This document shows, in pieces, positions 1 through 9,292 of a DNA stretch of 32,691 nt (the first letter of the stretch is position 1; each line of letters begins with the position of its first letter). Source of the DNA: an uncultured Actinomycetes bacterium (GTDB lineage: Bacteria > Actinomycetota > Actinomycetes > Mycobacteriales > Mycobacteriaceae); the NCBI GenBank assembly GCA_903877095.1, contig CAIRCP010000009.1, positions 1 to 32,691 on the forward strand, in the 5' to 3' direction. The notes under the pieces are model-generated. The model ran no database searches. It saw only the letters and a program-made list of their open reading frames with translations, and had not been told where the DNA came from. Made by a program: the position numbers and the translations under genes.

Positions 1-122
1 GCCCCGGCAAAGGCCCGATTCCGTTGTCCCACTGAGAAATTCATACCCACCCGAGGATGCCGCCCCGCCATCACTCCCACTGCGAACCCGGCAGCAAAAA
101 CATACCCCCACGCCACCCGCAT
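1..122 (-). CDS. possible partial ORF running off the left edge
   Basis: An open frame on the minus strand starts at an ATG (122-120) and runs out of the window with no stop, giving about 40 residues. It begins MRVAWGYVFAAGFAVGV, a hydrophobic N-terminus that could be a membrane segment or signal. AGGAG lies about 11 nt upstream, too far for a good ribosome binding site. A second minus-strand frame from an ATG at 132 is also open, so coding is not established. I do not recognise the protein. Nothing else is visible between 123 and 311. Confidence 0.22.
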   Translation of the reverse strand, partial: MRVAWGYVFAAGFAVGVMAGRHPRVGMNFSVGQRNRAFAG

Positions 123-311
123 AATTCAGCATTCTCCTAGTAACCCCAGTTCCAGCAGCAGGAGTGCCCGTCCTCACCGTCGGTGGTCTATCGCAGCGAG
201 TGCTGTGTCGGGCTGGGTCTTGCGTTGCGGCTCATCGTTCCGGGGCCATCTGGGTGTGCCTGAGGTGACCAGTCGCTCGATGGCAAGATGCACGCCGATC
301 GCCGATTTCAG

Positions 312-384
312 TGCCCCCACTAGGACTCGAACCTAGGACCTGCGGATTAAAAGTCCGTAGCTCTACCGACTGAGCTATAGGGGC
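312..384 (-). tRNA. tRNA-Lys (TTT)
   Basis: The minus strand folds as a 73-nt cloverleaf. The acceptor arms GCCCCTA and TGGGGGC pair with one wobble, the T-loop is GTTCGAGTC, and the anticodon loop CTTTTAA gives anticodon TTT (lysine). The CCA end is not encoded. It lies divergent to the three tRNA genes at 508-808. Confidence 0.95.
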
Positions 385-507
385 GTGCCTGCCAAGGATA
401 CTGCCCGTCGATTGCCCTCAGCGTTTGGGGATTGGCCGCACCATCCCCTAAGCTAACGAGCGCTCAACGAAAACTAGTTGTGAAGTACCTCGGAGAGATT
501 CGACCAG

Positions 508-580
508 GCCCCCTTCGTCTAGCGGCCTAGGACGCCGCCCTTTCAAGGCGGTAGCGCGGGTTCGAATCCCGTAGGGGGTA
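508..580 (+). tRNA. tRNA-Glu (TTC)
   Basis: A 73-nt cloverleaf has acceptor GCCCCCT pairing with AGGGGGT and discriminator A. The anticodon stem CGCC/GGCG encloses loop CTTTCAA, so the anticodon is TTC (glutamate). The T-arm contains GGTTCGAATCC. CCA is not encoded. It is the first of three closely spaced same-strand tRNA genes, probably co-transcribed. Confidence 0.96.
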
Positions 581-611
581 CGCACGACGCGATTTCGCGG
601 AGTAGCAGCAA

Positions 612-685
612 GGCCCTGTGGCGCAGTCGGTTAGCGCGCCGCCCTGTCACGGCGGAGGTCGCGGGTTCGAGTCCCGTCAGGGTCG
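612..685 (+). tRNA. tRNA-Asp (GTC)
   Basis: The acceptor GGCCCTG pairs with CAGGGTC, with discriminator G. The anticodon loop CTGTCAC gives GTC (aspartate) and the T-arm contains GGTTCGAGTCC. It sits 31 nt after tRNA-Glu. CCA is not encoded. Confidence 0.96.
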
Positions 686-731
686 CAGATTCGGCGAGGC
701 ACCACCCGTTTGGTTCGACCGGGTGCCTTCC

Positions 732-808
732 GGCCAGGTAGCTCAGTTGGTACGAGCGTCCGCCTGAAAAGCGGAAGGTCGCCGGTTCGATCCCGGCCCT
801 GGCCACCA
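732..808 (+). tRNA. tRNA-Phe (GAA), CCA encoded
   Basis: The acceptor GGCCAGG pairs with CCTGGCC, with discriminator A at 805. Anticodon stem CCGCC/GGCGG-type pairing encloses loop CTGAAAA, anticodon GAA (phenylalanine). Unlike its three neighbours, the CCA end is encoded at 806-808. The 3' end lies only 9 nt from the stop codon of the convergent acyl-CoA dehydrogenase gene. Confidence 0.95.
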
Positions 809-817
809 CATTTGGTT

Positions 818-2002
818 TCAGGCTCGGTCGCGGGCCGCTCTCATCAGACCGCCTCCGACGATGAGCCGTTGGATTTCGCTGGTGCCCTCGTAAAGCCGGA
901 GCAACCGCACGTCGCGGTAGATCCGCTCCACCGGCACGCCTCGCATATACCCGGTACCGCCGTGAATCTGTACCGCCAGATCGGCGACCCGGCCGGCCAT
1001 CTCGGTGCAGAACAACTTGGCCGCCGACGGGGCGATCCGCCGGTCCTCCCCGCTGAGCCACAGCCGCGCCGCGTCGCGCACCAGGGCGCGTCCGGCCATC
1101 ACGCCGGTCTGCTGGTCGGCCAGCATCGCCTGCACGAGTTGGAAGGTGCCCACCGCCTGGCCGCCCTGGGTGGCCGCGGCGGCGAAGCTCACCGACTCGT
1201 CCAGCGCACGTTGCGCCGAACCCACCGCCAGCGCGGCGATGTGGATCCGGCCCCGGGCGAGTGATGTCAGCGCGGCCCGATAGCCGATGTCCTCGCTGCC
1301 CCCGATGAGCGCGTCGGGCCCGACCCGGACATCGGTGAAGTACACGTCGGAGGTCCAGGCGCCCTCCTGGCCCATTTTGGCGTCTTTGACGCCCACCTCT
1401 ACCCCAGGGGCGTCAGCAGGTAGCAGGAACACCGCGATGCCGGCACCGTTCTCGTCGGCCGGCCGGGTTCGGGCGAAGACGACGAACAGGTCAGCAATCG
1501 GTGCGTTCGTGATCCATCGTTTCTGCCCGGAGATCACCCAGGCCCCGCGATCTCCGGACCCGTCGCGCACGGCTTTGGTGCGCAGCCCAGCCGGATTCGA
1601 GCCGGCACCGGGCTCGGTCAACGCGAAGGAGGCCACCACGTCGCCGGCCGCCATCGGCTCCAGCCAGCGAGCCTTCTGCTCATCGGTGCCGAATCCGACC
1701 AGAACCTGTCCGGCGATGCCGTTGTTGGTGCCGAACATCGAACGGACCGCCAGCGAGGTGTAGCCCAATTCCAGCGCCAACTCGACGTCCTGGGTGATGT
1801 CGAGCCCCAACCCGCCCCACTGCTGGGGGATCGCATAGCCGAAGAGTCCCATCTGCTTGGCCTGGTCCCGGACGTCGTCGGGCACCCGGTCCTGATCGGC
1901 GATCTCGGTCTCCCGCGGCACCACCGCTGAGCGCACGAACTGGCGCGTTGCGGCCAGAATCTCGCGGAAGTCGTCGTCGCTCACGACGGGCTCAACTGTC
2001 AT
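818..2002 (-). CDS. acyl-CoA dehydrogenase (FadE family)
   Basis: This FAD flavoenzyme would catalyse alpha,beta-dehydrogenation of an acyl-CoA, passing electrons to ETF in the first step of beta-oxidation. It has 394 residues, the normal family length. The N-terminal helical domain contains GLFGYAIPQQWGGLG, the middle domain the flavin-contact stretch FALTEPGAGSNPAG, and the C-terminal domain IHGGTGYMRGVPVERIYRD. The catalytic base is expected to be Glu372 in LYEGTSEIQ. An in-frame TGA 15 nt upstream limits the start to ATG 2002. There is no Shine-Dalgarno sequence, and the start codon lies inside a palindrome (2000-2011). The divergent neighbour is an SDR reductase followed by a second FadE, pointing to one catabolic unit. 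Substrate cannot be read from the sequence. Confidence 0.93.
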   Translation of the reverse strand: MTVEPVVSDDDFREILAATRQFVRSAVVPRETEIADQDRVPDDVRDQAKQMGLFGYAIPQQWGGLGLDITQDVELALELGYTSLAVRSMFGTNNGIAGQVLVGFGTDEQKARWLEPMAAGDVVASFALTEPGAGSNPAGLRTKAVRDGSGDRGAWVISGQKRWITNAPIADLFVVFARTRPADENGAGIAVFLLPADAPGVEVGVKDAKMGQEGAWTSDVYFTDVRVGPDALIGGSEDIGYRAALTSLARGRIHIAALAVGSAQRALDESVSFAAAATQGGQAVGTFQLVQAMLADQQTGVMAGRALVRDAARLWLSGEDRRIAPSAAKLFCTEMAGRVADLAVQIHGGTGYMRGVPVERIYRDVRLLRLYEGTSEIQRLIVGGGLMRAARDRA

Positions 2003-2027
2003 GACGTCATGCTGTCATGACGTCATG
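1996..2027. promoter_or_regulatory. tandem palindromic operator between fadE and the SDR gene
   Basis: A 16-bp unit, CTGT followed by the perfect 12-bp palindrome CATGACGTCATG, occurs twice in tandem (1996-2011 and 2012-2027). The palindromes are at 2000-2011 and 2016-2027, centre to centre 16 bp. The array covers the start codon of the minus-strand fadE and lies about 20 bp upstream of the -10 of the divergent SDR gene. This is the shape expected of a repressor operator, for instance TetR-type, which is an inference: no regulator gene lies within the window next to it. Confidence 0.65.
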
Positions 2028-2047
2028 GCGTCGCGGACGCCATGAAA

Positions 2048-2053
2048 TACGAT
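2048..2053 (+). promoter_or_regulatory. -10 element, leaderless start of the SDR gene
   Basis: TACGAT fits the mycobacterial TANNNT -10 pattern and ends 7 nt before ATG 2061. The intervening bases contain no ribosome binding site, so transcription probably starts at the start codon. Confidence 0.55.
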
Positions 2054-2060
2054 CTGGTCC

Positions 2061-2801
2061 ATGGCGCTACTGGCAGGTCGGACCGCGGTCGTCACCGGTG
2101 GAGCGCAAGGTCTGGGCTATGCCATCGCCGAGCAGTTCATCGCCGAGGGAGCGCGGGTGATCCTCGGTGACCTGGACCTCAACCGCACCCGCGCCGCCGC
2201 CGACACCCTCGGCGGAGCCGACGTCGCCCGTGCGGTGCGGTGCGACGTCACGTCGCCGTCCGAGGTCGATGCTCTTGTCGCCGCCGCCCTTGAGGAGTTC
2301 GGCAGCCTGGACGTCATGGTCAACAACGCCGGCATTACCCGTGACGCCACCTTGCGCAAGATGACCGAGGAACAGTTCGACGAGGTGATCGACGTCCACC
2401 TCAAAGGAACCTGGAACGGCACCCGCGCGGCAGCGGCCGTCATGCGCGAGCACGGCCGCGGCGCGATCATCAACATGTCGTCGATCTCCGGCAAGGTTGG
2501 ACTGGTCGGCCAGACGAACTACTCGGCTGCCAAGGCCGGTATCGTCGGGCTGACCAAGGCGGCCGCCAAAGAACTGGCTCACCTTGGCGTGCGGGTCAAC
2601 GCCATCCAGCCCGGGCTCATCCGGTCGGCGATGACAGAGGCTATGCCGCAACGTATTTGGGACGCCAAGCTGGCCGAGGTGCCGATGGGTCGGGCCGGTG
2701 AACCCCGCGAGGTCGCGACGGTGGCGTTGTTCCTTGCCTCGGATCTGTCGTCCTACATGACGGGCACGGTGCTCGAAGTCACCGGCGGACGGCACATCTA
2801 A
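2061..2801 (+). CDS. SDR-family 3-oxoacyl/3-hydroxyacyl reductase (FabG-like)
   Basis: A 246-residue classical short-chain dehydrogenase. The Rossmann cofactor motif TGGAQGLG is at 12-19 and NNAG at 88-91. The catalytic set is Ser141, Tyr154 and Lys158 (YSAAK), and PG follows in [11 protein letters not shown]. Asp37 after the second beta strand (ILGDLD) suggests an NAD(H) preference, which would fit a catabolic 3-hydroxyacyl-CoA dehydrogenase better than a biosynthetic FabG. It lies 16 bp upstream of a FadE gene on the same strand and is divergent from another FadE. Together these suggest a specialised beta-oxidation unit. Annotation as 3-oxoacyl-ACP reductase is the usual automatic call. The start is set by a leaderless -10. 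Confidence 0.9.
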   Translation: MALLAGRTAVVTGGAQGLGYAIAEQFIAEGARVILGDLDLNRTRAAADTLGGADVARAVRCDVTSPSEVDALVAAALEEFGSLDVMVNNAGITRDATLRKMTEEQFDEVIDVHLKGTWNGTRAAAAVMREHGRGAIINMSSISGKVGLVGQTNYSAAKAGIVGLTKAAAKELAHLGVRVNAIQPGLIRSAMTEAMPQRIWDAKLAEVPMGRAGEPREVATVALFLASDLSSYMTGTVLEVTGGRHI

Positions 2802-2817
2802 TGACTCCGCGGGGATC

Positions 2818-4011
2818 ATGACCAGACTGGCCCAGACCCTCGGGCTCACCGAGGTTCAGACCGAAATCGTCGACACCGTAAGGCGATTCGTCGACAAAGA
2901 GATCATCCCGAACGCTCAGGAGTTGGAGCACTCCGACACCTACCCGCAGGCCATCGTCGACCGGATGCGTGAGATGGGTCTGTTCGGGCTGATGATCCCC
3001 GCCGAGTACGGTGGCCTGGGGGAGTCGCTGCTGACCTACGCACTGTGCGTGGAGGAATTGGCCCGCGGCTGGATGAGCATCTCGGGCGTCATCAACACCC
3101 ACTTCATCGTCGCCTACCTGATCCGCCGGCACGGCACCGACGAACAGAAGCAGCGGTTCTTGCCGCGGATGGCCACCGGTGATGTCCGCGGCGCCTTTTC
3201 GATGTCCGAGCCCGAGGTGGGATCTGACGTCGCCGCCATCCGCACCCGCGCCGTGCGCAACGACGACGGCACCTACACCCTGCGCGGTGCGAAGATGTGG
3301 CTCACCAACGGCGCAAGCTCCACTTTGGTGGCCACCCTGGTCCGCACCGACGAAGGTGCGGACACCCCGCACCGTAACCTCACCGCCTTCCTTGTCGAAG
3401 AGCCCAGCGGTTTCGGCGAAGTCGCGCCGGGGCTGACCATCCCCGGCAAGCTCGACAAGCTCGGCTACAAGGGTATCGACACCACCGAGATGATTTTCGA
3501 CGGCTATGTCGCCGACGCCGGCGACGTCCTGGGCGGCGCCCCCGGCCGGGGTTTCGCCCAGATGATGGATGGCGTCGAAGTCGGGCGTGTCAACGTCGCT
3601 GCCCGGGCCTGCGGGGTCGCGCTGCGGGCTTTCGAGCTCGCGGTCAGCTACGCGCAGCAGCGCAACACGTTCGGAAAGCCGATCGCCGAACACCAGGCCA
3701 TCGCCTTCTCGCTTGCCGAGATGGCCACCAAAGTCGAAGCCGCACATCTGATGATGGTCAACGCCGCCCGGCTCAAGGACTCCGGTGCGCGTAACGACGT
3801 GGAAGCCGGCATGGCCAAATACCTCGCCAGCGAGTTCTGTGCCGAGGTGACCCAGCAGGCCTTCCGCATCCACGGCGGCTACGGCTATTCCAAGGAGTAC
3901 GAGATCGAGCGGCTGATGCGCGACGCCCCGTTCCTGTTGATCGGGGAGGGCACCAGTGAGATCCAGAAGATGATCATCAGCAAGCGGCTTCTCGCCGAGT
4001 ACCGGATCTGA
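2818..4011 (+). CDS. acyl-CoA dehydrogenase (FadE family), second copy
   Basis: A 397-residue acyl-CoA dehydrogenase. The N-terminal domain carries GLFGLMIPAEYGGLGES, the beta domain FSMSEPEVGSDVAAI and KMWLTNG, and the C-terminal domain QQRNTFGKPIAEHQAI and RIHGGYGYSKEYEIER. The expected catalytic base is Glu377 in IGEGTSEIQ. It differs clearly from the minus-strand FadE at 818-2002, so the pair is not a recent duplication and may act on different chain lengths or successive substrates. It follows the SDR gene by 16 bp and is probably in the same transcript. A GGGG run 4 nt before ATG 2818 is the only, weak, ribosome binding site. A small hairpin (4011-4025, AGGGGA/TCCCCT) overlaps the stop codon. 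Confidence 0.93.
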   Translation: MTRLAQTLGLTEVQTEIVDTVRRFVDKEIIPNAQELEHSDTYPQAIVDRMREMGLFGLMIPAEYGGLGESLLTYALCVEELARGWMSISGVINTHFIVAYLIRRHGTDEQKQRFLPRMATGDVRGAFSMSEPEVGSDVAAIRTRAVRNDDGTYTLRGAKMWLTNGASSTLVATLVRTDEGADTPHRNLTAFLVEEPSGFGEVAPGLTIPGKLDKLGYKGIDTTEMIFDGYVADAGDVLGGAPGRGFAQMMDGVEVGRVNVAARACGVALRAFELAVSYAQQRNTFGKPIAEHQAIAFSLAEMATKVEAAHLMMVNAARLKDSGARNDVEAGMAKYLASEFCAEVTQQAFRIHGGYGYSKEYEIERLMRDAPFLLIGEGTSEIQKMIISKRLLAEYRI

Positions 4012-4046
4012 GGGGACATTCCCCTGTCGACGGCGCTTCGGCTCGC

Positions 4047-4052
4047 TAATGT
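4047..4052 (+). promoter_or_regulatory. -10 element, leaderless start of the SRPBCC gene
   Basis: TAATGT (TANNNT) ends 6 nt before ATG 4059, with no ribosome binding site between. This gives the SRPBCC gene its own promoter, separate from the SDR-fadE transcript. Confidence 0.55.
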
Positions 4053-4058
4053 CGCCTC

Positions 4059-4502
4059 ATGGCAGTCACCGATTCCCGGGAAGTCCTCATCGAAGCGTCG
4101 CCGGAAGACATTCTCGCCGTCCTCGCCGACGTCACGTCCGCTCCCAGTTGGTCGCCTCAGTACCAGAGTGCGGAGATCCTCGACACCTATGACAACGGGC
4201 GGCCCAAGCGAGTCAAGATGAAGATCAAAGCCGCCGGGCTCACCGACGAGCAGGAGGTCGAGTACACCTGGACCGACGCCACCGCCAGCTGGACGCTGAT
4301 CAAGGCCGGCCAGCTCAAGTCTCAAGACGCGACGTACACGCTGACCCCGCAGGGGGACAAGACCAAGGTGCGCTTCGACCTGACCGTGGACCCGTCGGCG
4401 CCGATCCCGGGCTTCCTGCTCAAACGCACCCTCAAGGGTGCGATGGAGACGGCCACCGATGGTCTGCGCAAGCAGGTCCTCAAGGTCAAGAAGGGTAGTT
4501 AG
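4059..4502 (+). CDS. SRPBCC (START-like/polyketide cyclase) family protein
   Basis: A 147-residue single-domain protein of the SRPBCC helix-grip fold. It opens with a beta strand (REVLIEASPEDILAVLADV), then the family's typical WSPQYQ segment. The middle is strand-rich (KRVKMKIKAAGLTDEQEVEYTW in part), and a C-terminal helix contains LKGAMETATDGLRKQVLK. Such proteins bind hydrophobic ligands, but no ligand or enzyme activity can be assigned. It resembles the small proteins just upstream of dapC in M. tuberculosis (Rv0854/Rv0856/Rv0857 group, from memory). Its TAG stop overlaps the convergent dapC stop in the 4 bases 4499-4502. A second, different SRPBCC gene lies at 24657-25109. Confidence 0.85.
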   Translation: MAVTDSREVLIEASPEDILAVLADVTSAPSWSPQYQSAEILDTYDNGRPKRVKMKIKAAGLTDEQEVEYTWTDATASWTLIKAGQLKSQDATYTLTPQGDKTKVRFDLTVDPSAPIPGFLLKRTLKGAMETATDGLRKQVLKVKKGS

Positions 4503-5698
4503 GGAAGGGTCAGCGCACCCAGTCGGCGGATTGCTTCGTCCAGCGTCTCGTCGCGTTTGCAGAACGCGAAGCGGACCAGATGGCTCCACTCCGGATGCTC
4601 CACAGACGGATCGCAGAACGCCGACATGGGAATCGCCGCCACCCCGGCCCGGTGGGGTAACTCCTCGCAGAATGCGGTGCCGTCGTCGAACCCCAGCGGA
4701 CGCGGGTCGGCGCACAGGAAATAAGTTCCGGCGCTGTCGTGGACGTCGAAACCCAGCCCGGTCAGCGCCCCGGCCAGTCGGTCCCGCTTGGCCTGCAGTG
4801 AGTCGCGCAACGCGTCCACCCAGACGTCCTCGTGGTTGAGCGCGTAGGCGATGGCTGGCTGGAATGGTGCCCCGCCCACGTAAGAGAGGTACTGCTTGGC
4901 GGCGCGCACGCCGGCCACCAATTCCGTTGTGCCGCAGGCCCACCCGATCTTCCAGCCCGTGCAGTTGAACATCTTCGATGCGCTGGAGATCGTCACCGTC
5001 CGTTCCGCCATACCGGGGTAGGTGGCCAGCGGAACGTGGGTCCGTCCGTCAAAGGTCAGCCGCTCGTAAACCTCGTCGGAGATCACCAGCAGATCCGCTT
5101 CGACGGCCACCTCAGCCAGCCCGCGGCACTCGTCGTCGGAGAGCACCATGCCGGTCGGGTTGTGCGGGGAGTTGACGATCAGCGCTCGAGTTCGCGGGGT
5201 GATGGCTGCGCGCACCGCATCCGCGTCGAGCGCGAACCCCCGGCCGTCGCGCACCAGTGGCACCGCCACCCGATGGCCACCGGCCATCGCGATGTTGGGC
5301 GCGTAAGTGTCGAAGTGCGGCTCGATGACGATCACCTCGCTGCCCGGCTCGACAAGGCCGATCACCGCGGACGCGATCGCCTCGGATGCCCCGACGGTGA
5401 CCAGCACCTCGTTGTCCGGATCGAACTGCTGGCCGTAGCGGCGTAGCCGCTGGGCCGCGATCGCCTCCCGCAGTTCGACGATCCCCAGGCCGGGCGGGTA
5501 CTGGTTGACGCCGTCGGCGATGGCCTGACGCGCCGCATCCAACATGGCCGGCGGCCCGTCCTCGTCGGGGAAACCCTGCCCCAGATTCACCGCGCCCAGG
5601 CTCGCGGCGAGCGCCGACATCTTCGCGAAGATGTTCACCGAGAAGGGCTGCAGCCGCTCGACCGTCGTCGCTGGGCCGACGACATCAGATCCCGTCAT
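4499..5698 (-). CDS. dapC: PLP aminotransferase, probable N-succinyldiaminopimelate aminotransferase DapC
   Basis: A 399-residue class I/II fold-type I aminotransferase, orthologous by sequence and position to M. tuberculosis Rv0858c. That enzyme makes N-succinyl-LL-2,6-diaminopimelate in lysine and peptidoglycan precursor synthesis. Visible motifs are [13 protein letters not shown] near the N-terminus, NSPHNPTG with Asn180, SDEVY with Asp208 and Tyr211, and the PLP lysine Lys242 in [16 protein letters not shown]. The C-terminal [11 protein letters not shown] and [10 protein letters not shown] carry the substrate-carboxylate arginine. The start was placed at ATG 5698 because a TAGGCT -10 lies 8 nt upstream and the length then matches the 397-residue homologue; an ATG 30 nt further upstream is less likely. 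The family also includes kynurenine/methionine aminotransferases, so the exact substrate is inferred from orthology. Confidence 0.9.
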   Translation of the reverse strand: MTGSDVVGPATTVERLQPFSVNIFAKMSALAASLGAVNLGQGFPDEDGPPAMLDAARQAIADGVNQYPPGLGIVELREAIAAQRLRRYGQQFDPDNEVLVTVGASEAIASAVIGLVEPGSEVIVIEPHFDTYAPNIAMAGGHRVAVPLVRDGRGFALDADAVRAAITPRTRALIVNSPHNPTGMVLSDDECRGLAEVAVEADLLVISDEVYERLTFDGRTHVPLATYPGMAERTVTISSASKMFNCTGWKIGWACGTTELVAGVRAAKQYLSYVGGAPFQPAIAYALNHEDVWVDALRDSLQAKRDRLAGALTGLGFDVHDSAGTYFLCADPRPLGFDDGTAFCEELPHRAGVAAIPMSAFCDPSVEHPEWSHLVRFAFCKRDETLDEAIRRLGALTLP

Positions 5699-5706
5699 GG
5701 GGCCGG

Positions 5707-5712
5707 AGCCTA
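5707..5712 (-). promoter_or_regulatory. -10 element, leaderless start of dapC
   Basis: On the minus strand TAGGCT lies 8 nt before ATG 5698 with no ribosome binding site between, consistent with a leaderless dapC mRNA. Confidence 0.5.
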
Positions 5713-5724
5713 CTGGGCACGCCC

Positions 5725-5740
5725 CCAACCAACAGGTTGG
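5725..5740. repeat. inverted repeat between dapC and fadA promoters
   Basis: CCAACC (5725-5730) and GGTTGG (5735-5740) are perfect 6-bp arms around AACA. Flanking C-rich (5722-5725) and G-rich (5743-5747) runs could extend the stem with a small interruption. It lies just upstream of both the dapC -10 and the candidate fadA promoter, so it may be an operator of this divergent pair. Confidence 0.4.
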
Positions 5741-5749
5741 CCGGGGGAA

Positions 5750-5780
5750 TTGTTATGGTCGGCCAGCAGGGGACTAGGCT
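5750..5780 (+). promoter_or_regulatory. fadA: candidate fadA promoter
   Basis: TTGTTA at 5750-5755 and TAGGCT at 5775-5780 are separated by 19 bp, close to a SigA-type arrangement. Transcription would start about 35 nt before the fadA ATG, leaving room for the ribosome binding site GAGGGA. The long spacer makes this tentative. Confidence 0.35.
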
Positions 5781-5821
5781 CTGTCGCCGTACCCCGTACC
5801 AATCACACACGAGGGAAAAAC

Positions 5822-7033
<1,212 letters not shown>

Positions 7034-7078
7034 GCCGGCGCCGAAACTTTCCGAGAAACCTGAGGTAAGCGAAAAACC

Positions 7079-9211
7079 ATGGCAGAAAACACCATTCACT
7101 GGGACAAGGATGCCGACGGCATCGTCACCCTGACGCTGGACGACCCCACCGGCTCGGCCAACGTGATGAACGAGCACTACAAGGAGTCGATGCACAACGC
7201 CGTGCAGCGACTGATCGCCGAGAAGGATTCGGTCACCGGCGTGGTGGTCACCAGCGCGAAGAAGACCTTCTTCGCGGGCGGTGACCTCAAGGCGATGATC
7301 ACCGCGGGCCCGGAGAACGCCGGCGAGATCTTCGCCGAGGTCGAGGGGATCAAGGCCGACCTGCGCGCGCTGGAGACCCTCGGCAAGCCGGTGGTCGCGG
7401 CCATCAACGGCGCCGCCCTGGGCGGCGGCCTGGAGATCGCCCTGGCCTGCCACCACCGCATCGCCGCCGATGTGAAGGGCAGCGCGATCGGCCTGCCCGA
7501 GGTGTCGCTGGGCCTGCTGCCCGGCGGCGGCGGGGTGACCCGCACCGTGCGGATGTTCGGCATCCAGAACGCCTTCGTCAACGTGCTGAGCCAGGGCACC
7601 CGGTTCAACCCGAAGAAGGCCAAGGACGCCGGACTGGTCGACGAACTCGTCGGCTCCGCCGAGGAAGTGGTCCCGGCCGCCAAGGCCTGGATCAAGGCCA
7701 ACCCGGACAAGAACACCCAGCCGTGGGACGCCCAGGGCTACCGGATGCCGGGCGGCACCCCGGCCAGCCCGGCGCTGGCGGCCATCCTGCCGTCGTTCCC
7801 GTCCCTGCTGCGCAAGCAGCTCAAGGGCACCAACATGCCGGCGCCGCGGGCCATCCTGGCCACCGCGGTCGAGGGCGCGCAGGTGGACTTCGACACCGCC
7901 AGCCGCATCGAGAGCCGCTACTTCACCGGCCTGGTCACCGGTCCGGTCGCGAAGAACATGATCCAGGCGTTCTTCTTCGACCTGCAGGCGATCAACGCCG
8001 GCGGTTCGCGTCCCGAGGGCATCGGCAAGACCCCGATCACCAAGATCGGGGTGCTGGGCGCGGGCATGATGGGCGCCGGCATCGCCTACGTCTCGGCCAA
8101 GGCCGGTTTCGACGTCGTCCTCAAGGACGTCACCATCGAGGCGGCGAACAAGGGCAAGAACTACTCGGAGAAGATCGAGGCCAAGGCCCTCGAGCGTGGC
8201 CGCACCACGGCGGAGAAGTCGGCCGCGCTGCTGGGCCGGATCACCCCGACCGCCGACCCCCAGGATTTCGCCGGGGTGGACTTCGTCATCGAGGCCGTCT
8301 TCGAGAACCAGGAACTCAAGCACAAGGTGTTCCAGGAGATCGAGGACATCGTGGATCCGAATGCGATCCTGGGCTCCAACACCTCGACCATGCCCATCAC
8401 CGGGCTGGCCGCCGGGGTGAAGCGCCAGGACGACTTCATCGGGATCCACTTCTTCTCCCCGGTCGACAAGATGCCGCTGGTGGAAATCATCAAGGGCGAG
8501 AAGACCTCTGACGAGGCGCTGGCCCGGGTGTTCGACTACACCCTGGCCATTGGCAAGACCCCGATCGTGGTCAACGACAGCCGCGGCTTCTACACCAGCC
8601 GGGTGATCGGCACCTTCATCAACGAGGCGCTGGCCATGCTGGGCGAGGGTGTCGAGCCCGCGTCGATCGAGCACGCCGGCAGCCAGGCGGGCTACCCGGC
8701 CCCGCCGCTGCAGCTGTCCGACGAGCTCAACATGGAGCTGATGCACAAGATCGCCGTCGCCAGCCGCAAGGGCGTCGAGGACGCCGGCGGCACGTACCAC
8801 GCGCACCCGGCCGAGGCCGTGGTGGAGAAGATGATCGGTCTGGGACGGCCGTCACGGTTGTCCGGCGCCGGCTTCTACGAGTACGTCGACGGCAACCGCG
8901 TCCAGCTGTGGCCGGGCCTGCGCGAGGAATTCGCGTCGGGCACCTCCAAGCCGCCGCTGCAGGACATGATCGACCGCATGCTGTTCGCCGAGGCGCTGGA
9001 GACCCAGAAGTGCTTCGACGAGGGTGTCATCGAGACGACGGCGGACGCCAACATCGGCTCGATCATGGGCATCGGTTTCCCGCCGTGGACCGGCGGCGCC
9101 GCCCAGTTCATCACCGGTTACCCCGGAGGCAAGGCCGCGTTCGTGGCCCGGGCCAAGGAACTGGCCGCCAAGTACGGTGACCGCTTCAACCCGCCGGCGT
9201 CGCTGCTCTAG
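7079..9211 (+). CDS. fadB: trifunctional enzyme alpha subunit: enoyl-CoA hydratase / 3-hydroxyacyl-CoA dehydrogenase (FadB)
   Basis: A 710-residue fusion of an N-terminal enoyl-CoA hydratase (about 1-190), a linker, an NAD-binding 3-hydroxyacyl-CoA dehydrogenase domain (about 320-500) and a C-terminal dehydrogenase domain. Hydratase catalytic residues are Glu119 (GGGLEIALA) and Glu141 (LPEVSLGLLPG), and the oxyanion stretch is FFAGGDLKAM. The dinucleotide motif GAGMMG is at 328-333 and the dehydrogenase catalytic His457 lies in GIHFFSPVDKMPLVEII. It performs steps two and three of beta-oxidation and hands 3-ketoacyl-CoA to FadA. GAGGTAAG about 10 nt before the ATG is the ribosome binding site. 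The operon ends at the strong terminator at 9231-9264. It corresponds to Rv0860. Confidence 0.96.
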   Translation: MAENTIHWDKDADGIVTLTLDDPTGSANVMNEHYKESMHNAVQRLIAEKDSVTGVVVTSAKKTFFAGGDLKAMITAGPENAGEIFAEVEGIKADLRALETLGKPVVAAINGAALGGGLEIALACHHRIAADVKGSAIGLPEVSLGLLPGGGGVTRTVRMFGIQNAFVNVLSQGTRFNPKKAKDAGLVDELVGSAEEVVPAAKAWIKANPDKNTQPWDAQGYRMPGGTPASPALAAILPSFPSLLRKQLKGTNMPAPRAILATAVEGAQVDFDTASRIESRYFTGLVTGPVAKNMIQAFFFDLQAINAGGSRPEGIGKTPITKIGVLGAGMMGAGIAYVSAKAGFDVVLKDVTIEAANKGKNYSEKIEAKALERGRTTAEKSAALLGRITPTADPQDFAGVDFVIEAVFENQELKHKVFQEIEDIVDPNAILGSNTSTMPITGLAAGVKRQDDFIGIHFFSPVDKMPLVEIIKGEKTSDEALARVFDYTLAIGKTPIVVNDSRGFYTSRVIGTFINEALAMLGEGVEPASIEHAGSQAGYPAPPLQLSDELNMELMHKIAVASRKGVEDAGGTYHAHPAEAVVEKMIGLGRPSRLSGAGFYEYVDGNRVQLWPGLREEFASGTSKPPLQDMIDRMLFAEALETQKCFDEGVIETTADANIGSIMGIGFPPWTGGAAQFITGYPGGKAAFVARAKELAAKYGDRFNPPASLL

Positions 9212-9230
9212 CGATCGCTGCGGTGCTGGC

Positions 9231-9264
9231 AAGCCCCTGGAAACCTCTGGTTTCCAGGGGCTTT
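9231..9264 (+). terminator. Rho-independent terminator of fadA-fadB
   Basis: AAGCCCCTGGAAACC (9231-9245) and its exact complement (9249-9263) form a 15-bp perfect stem with loop TCT, followed by a short T run (9262-9264). The stem is much stronger than most mycobacterial hairpins, which often lack a long U tract. It ends 28 nt before the next gene and should insulate it. Confidence 0.85.
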
Positions 9265-9279
9265 CACCTATACGGCCCG

Positions 9280-9285
9280 TAGAGT
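9280..9285 (+). promoter_or_regulatory. -10 element, leaderless start of the LLM oxidoreductase
   Basis: TAGAGT (TANNNT) ends 7 nt before ATG 9293, immediately after the fadB terminator. No ribosome binding site is present between. Confidence 0.55.
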
Positions 9286-9292
9286 CGCAGGC

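Noticed and set aside
312-384. tRNA-Lys as a prophage or island attachment site
   Set aside because: No duplicated tRNA 3' end or integrase gene is visible in the window.
2779-3873. 364-codon frame antisense to the second fadE
   Set aside because: Shadow of a high-GC gene; no ribosome binding site, -10 or domain.
4011-4025. Hairpin AGGGGA-CAT-TCCCCT as a terminator of the second fadE
   Set aside because: Only 6 bp with a 3-nt loop and no U run, overlapping the stop codon; too weak to list as a terminator.
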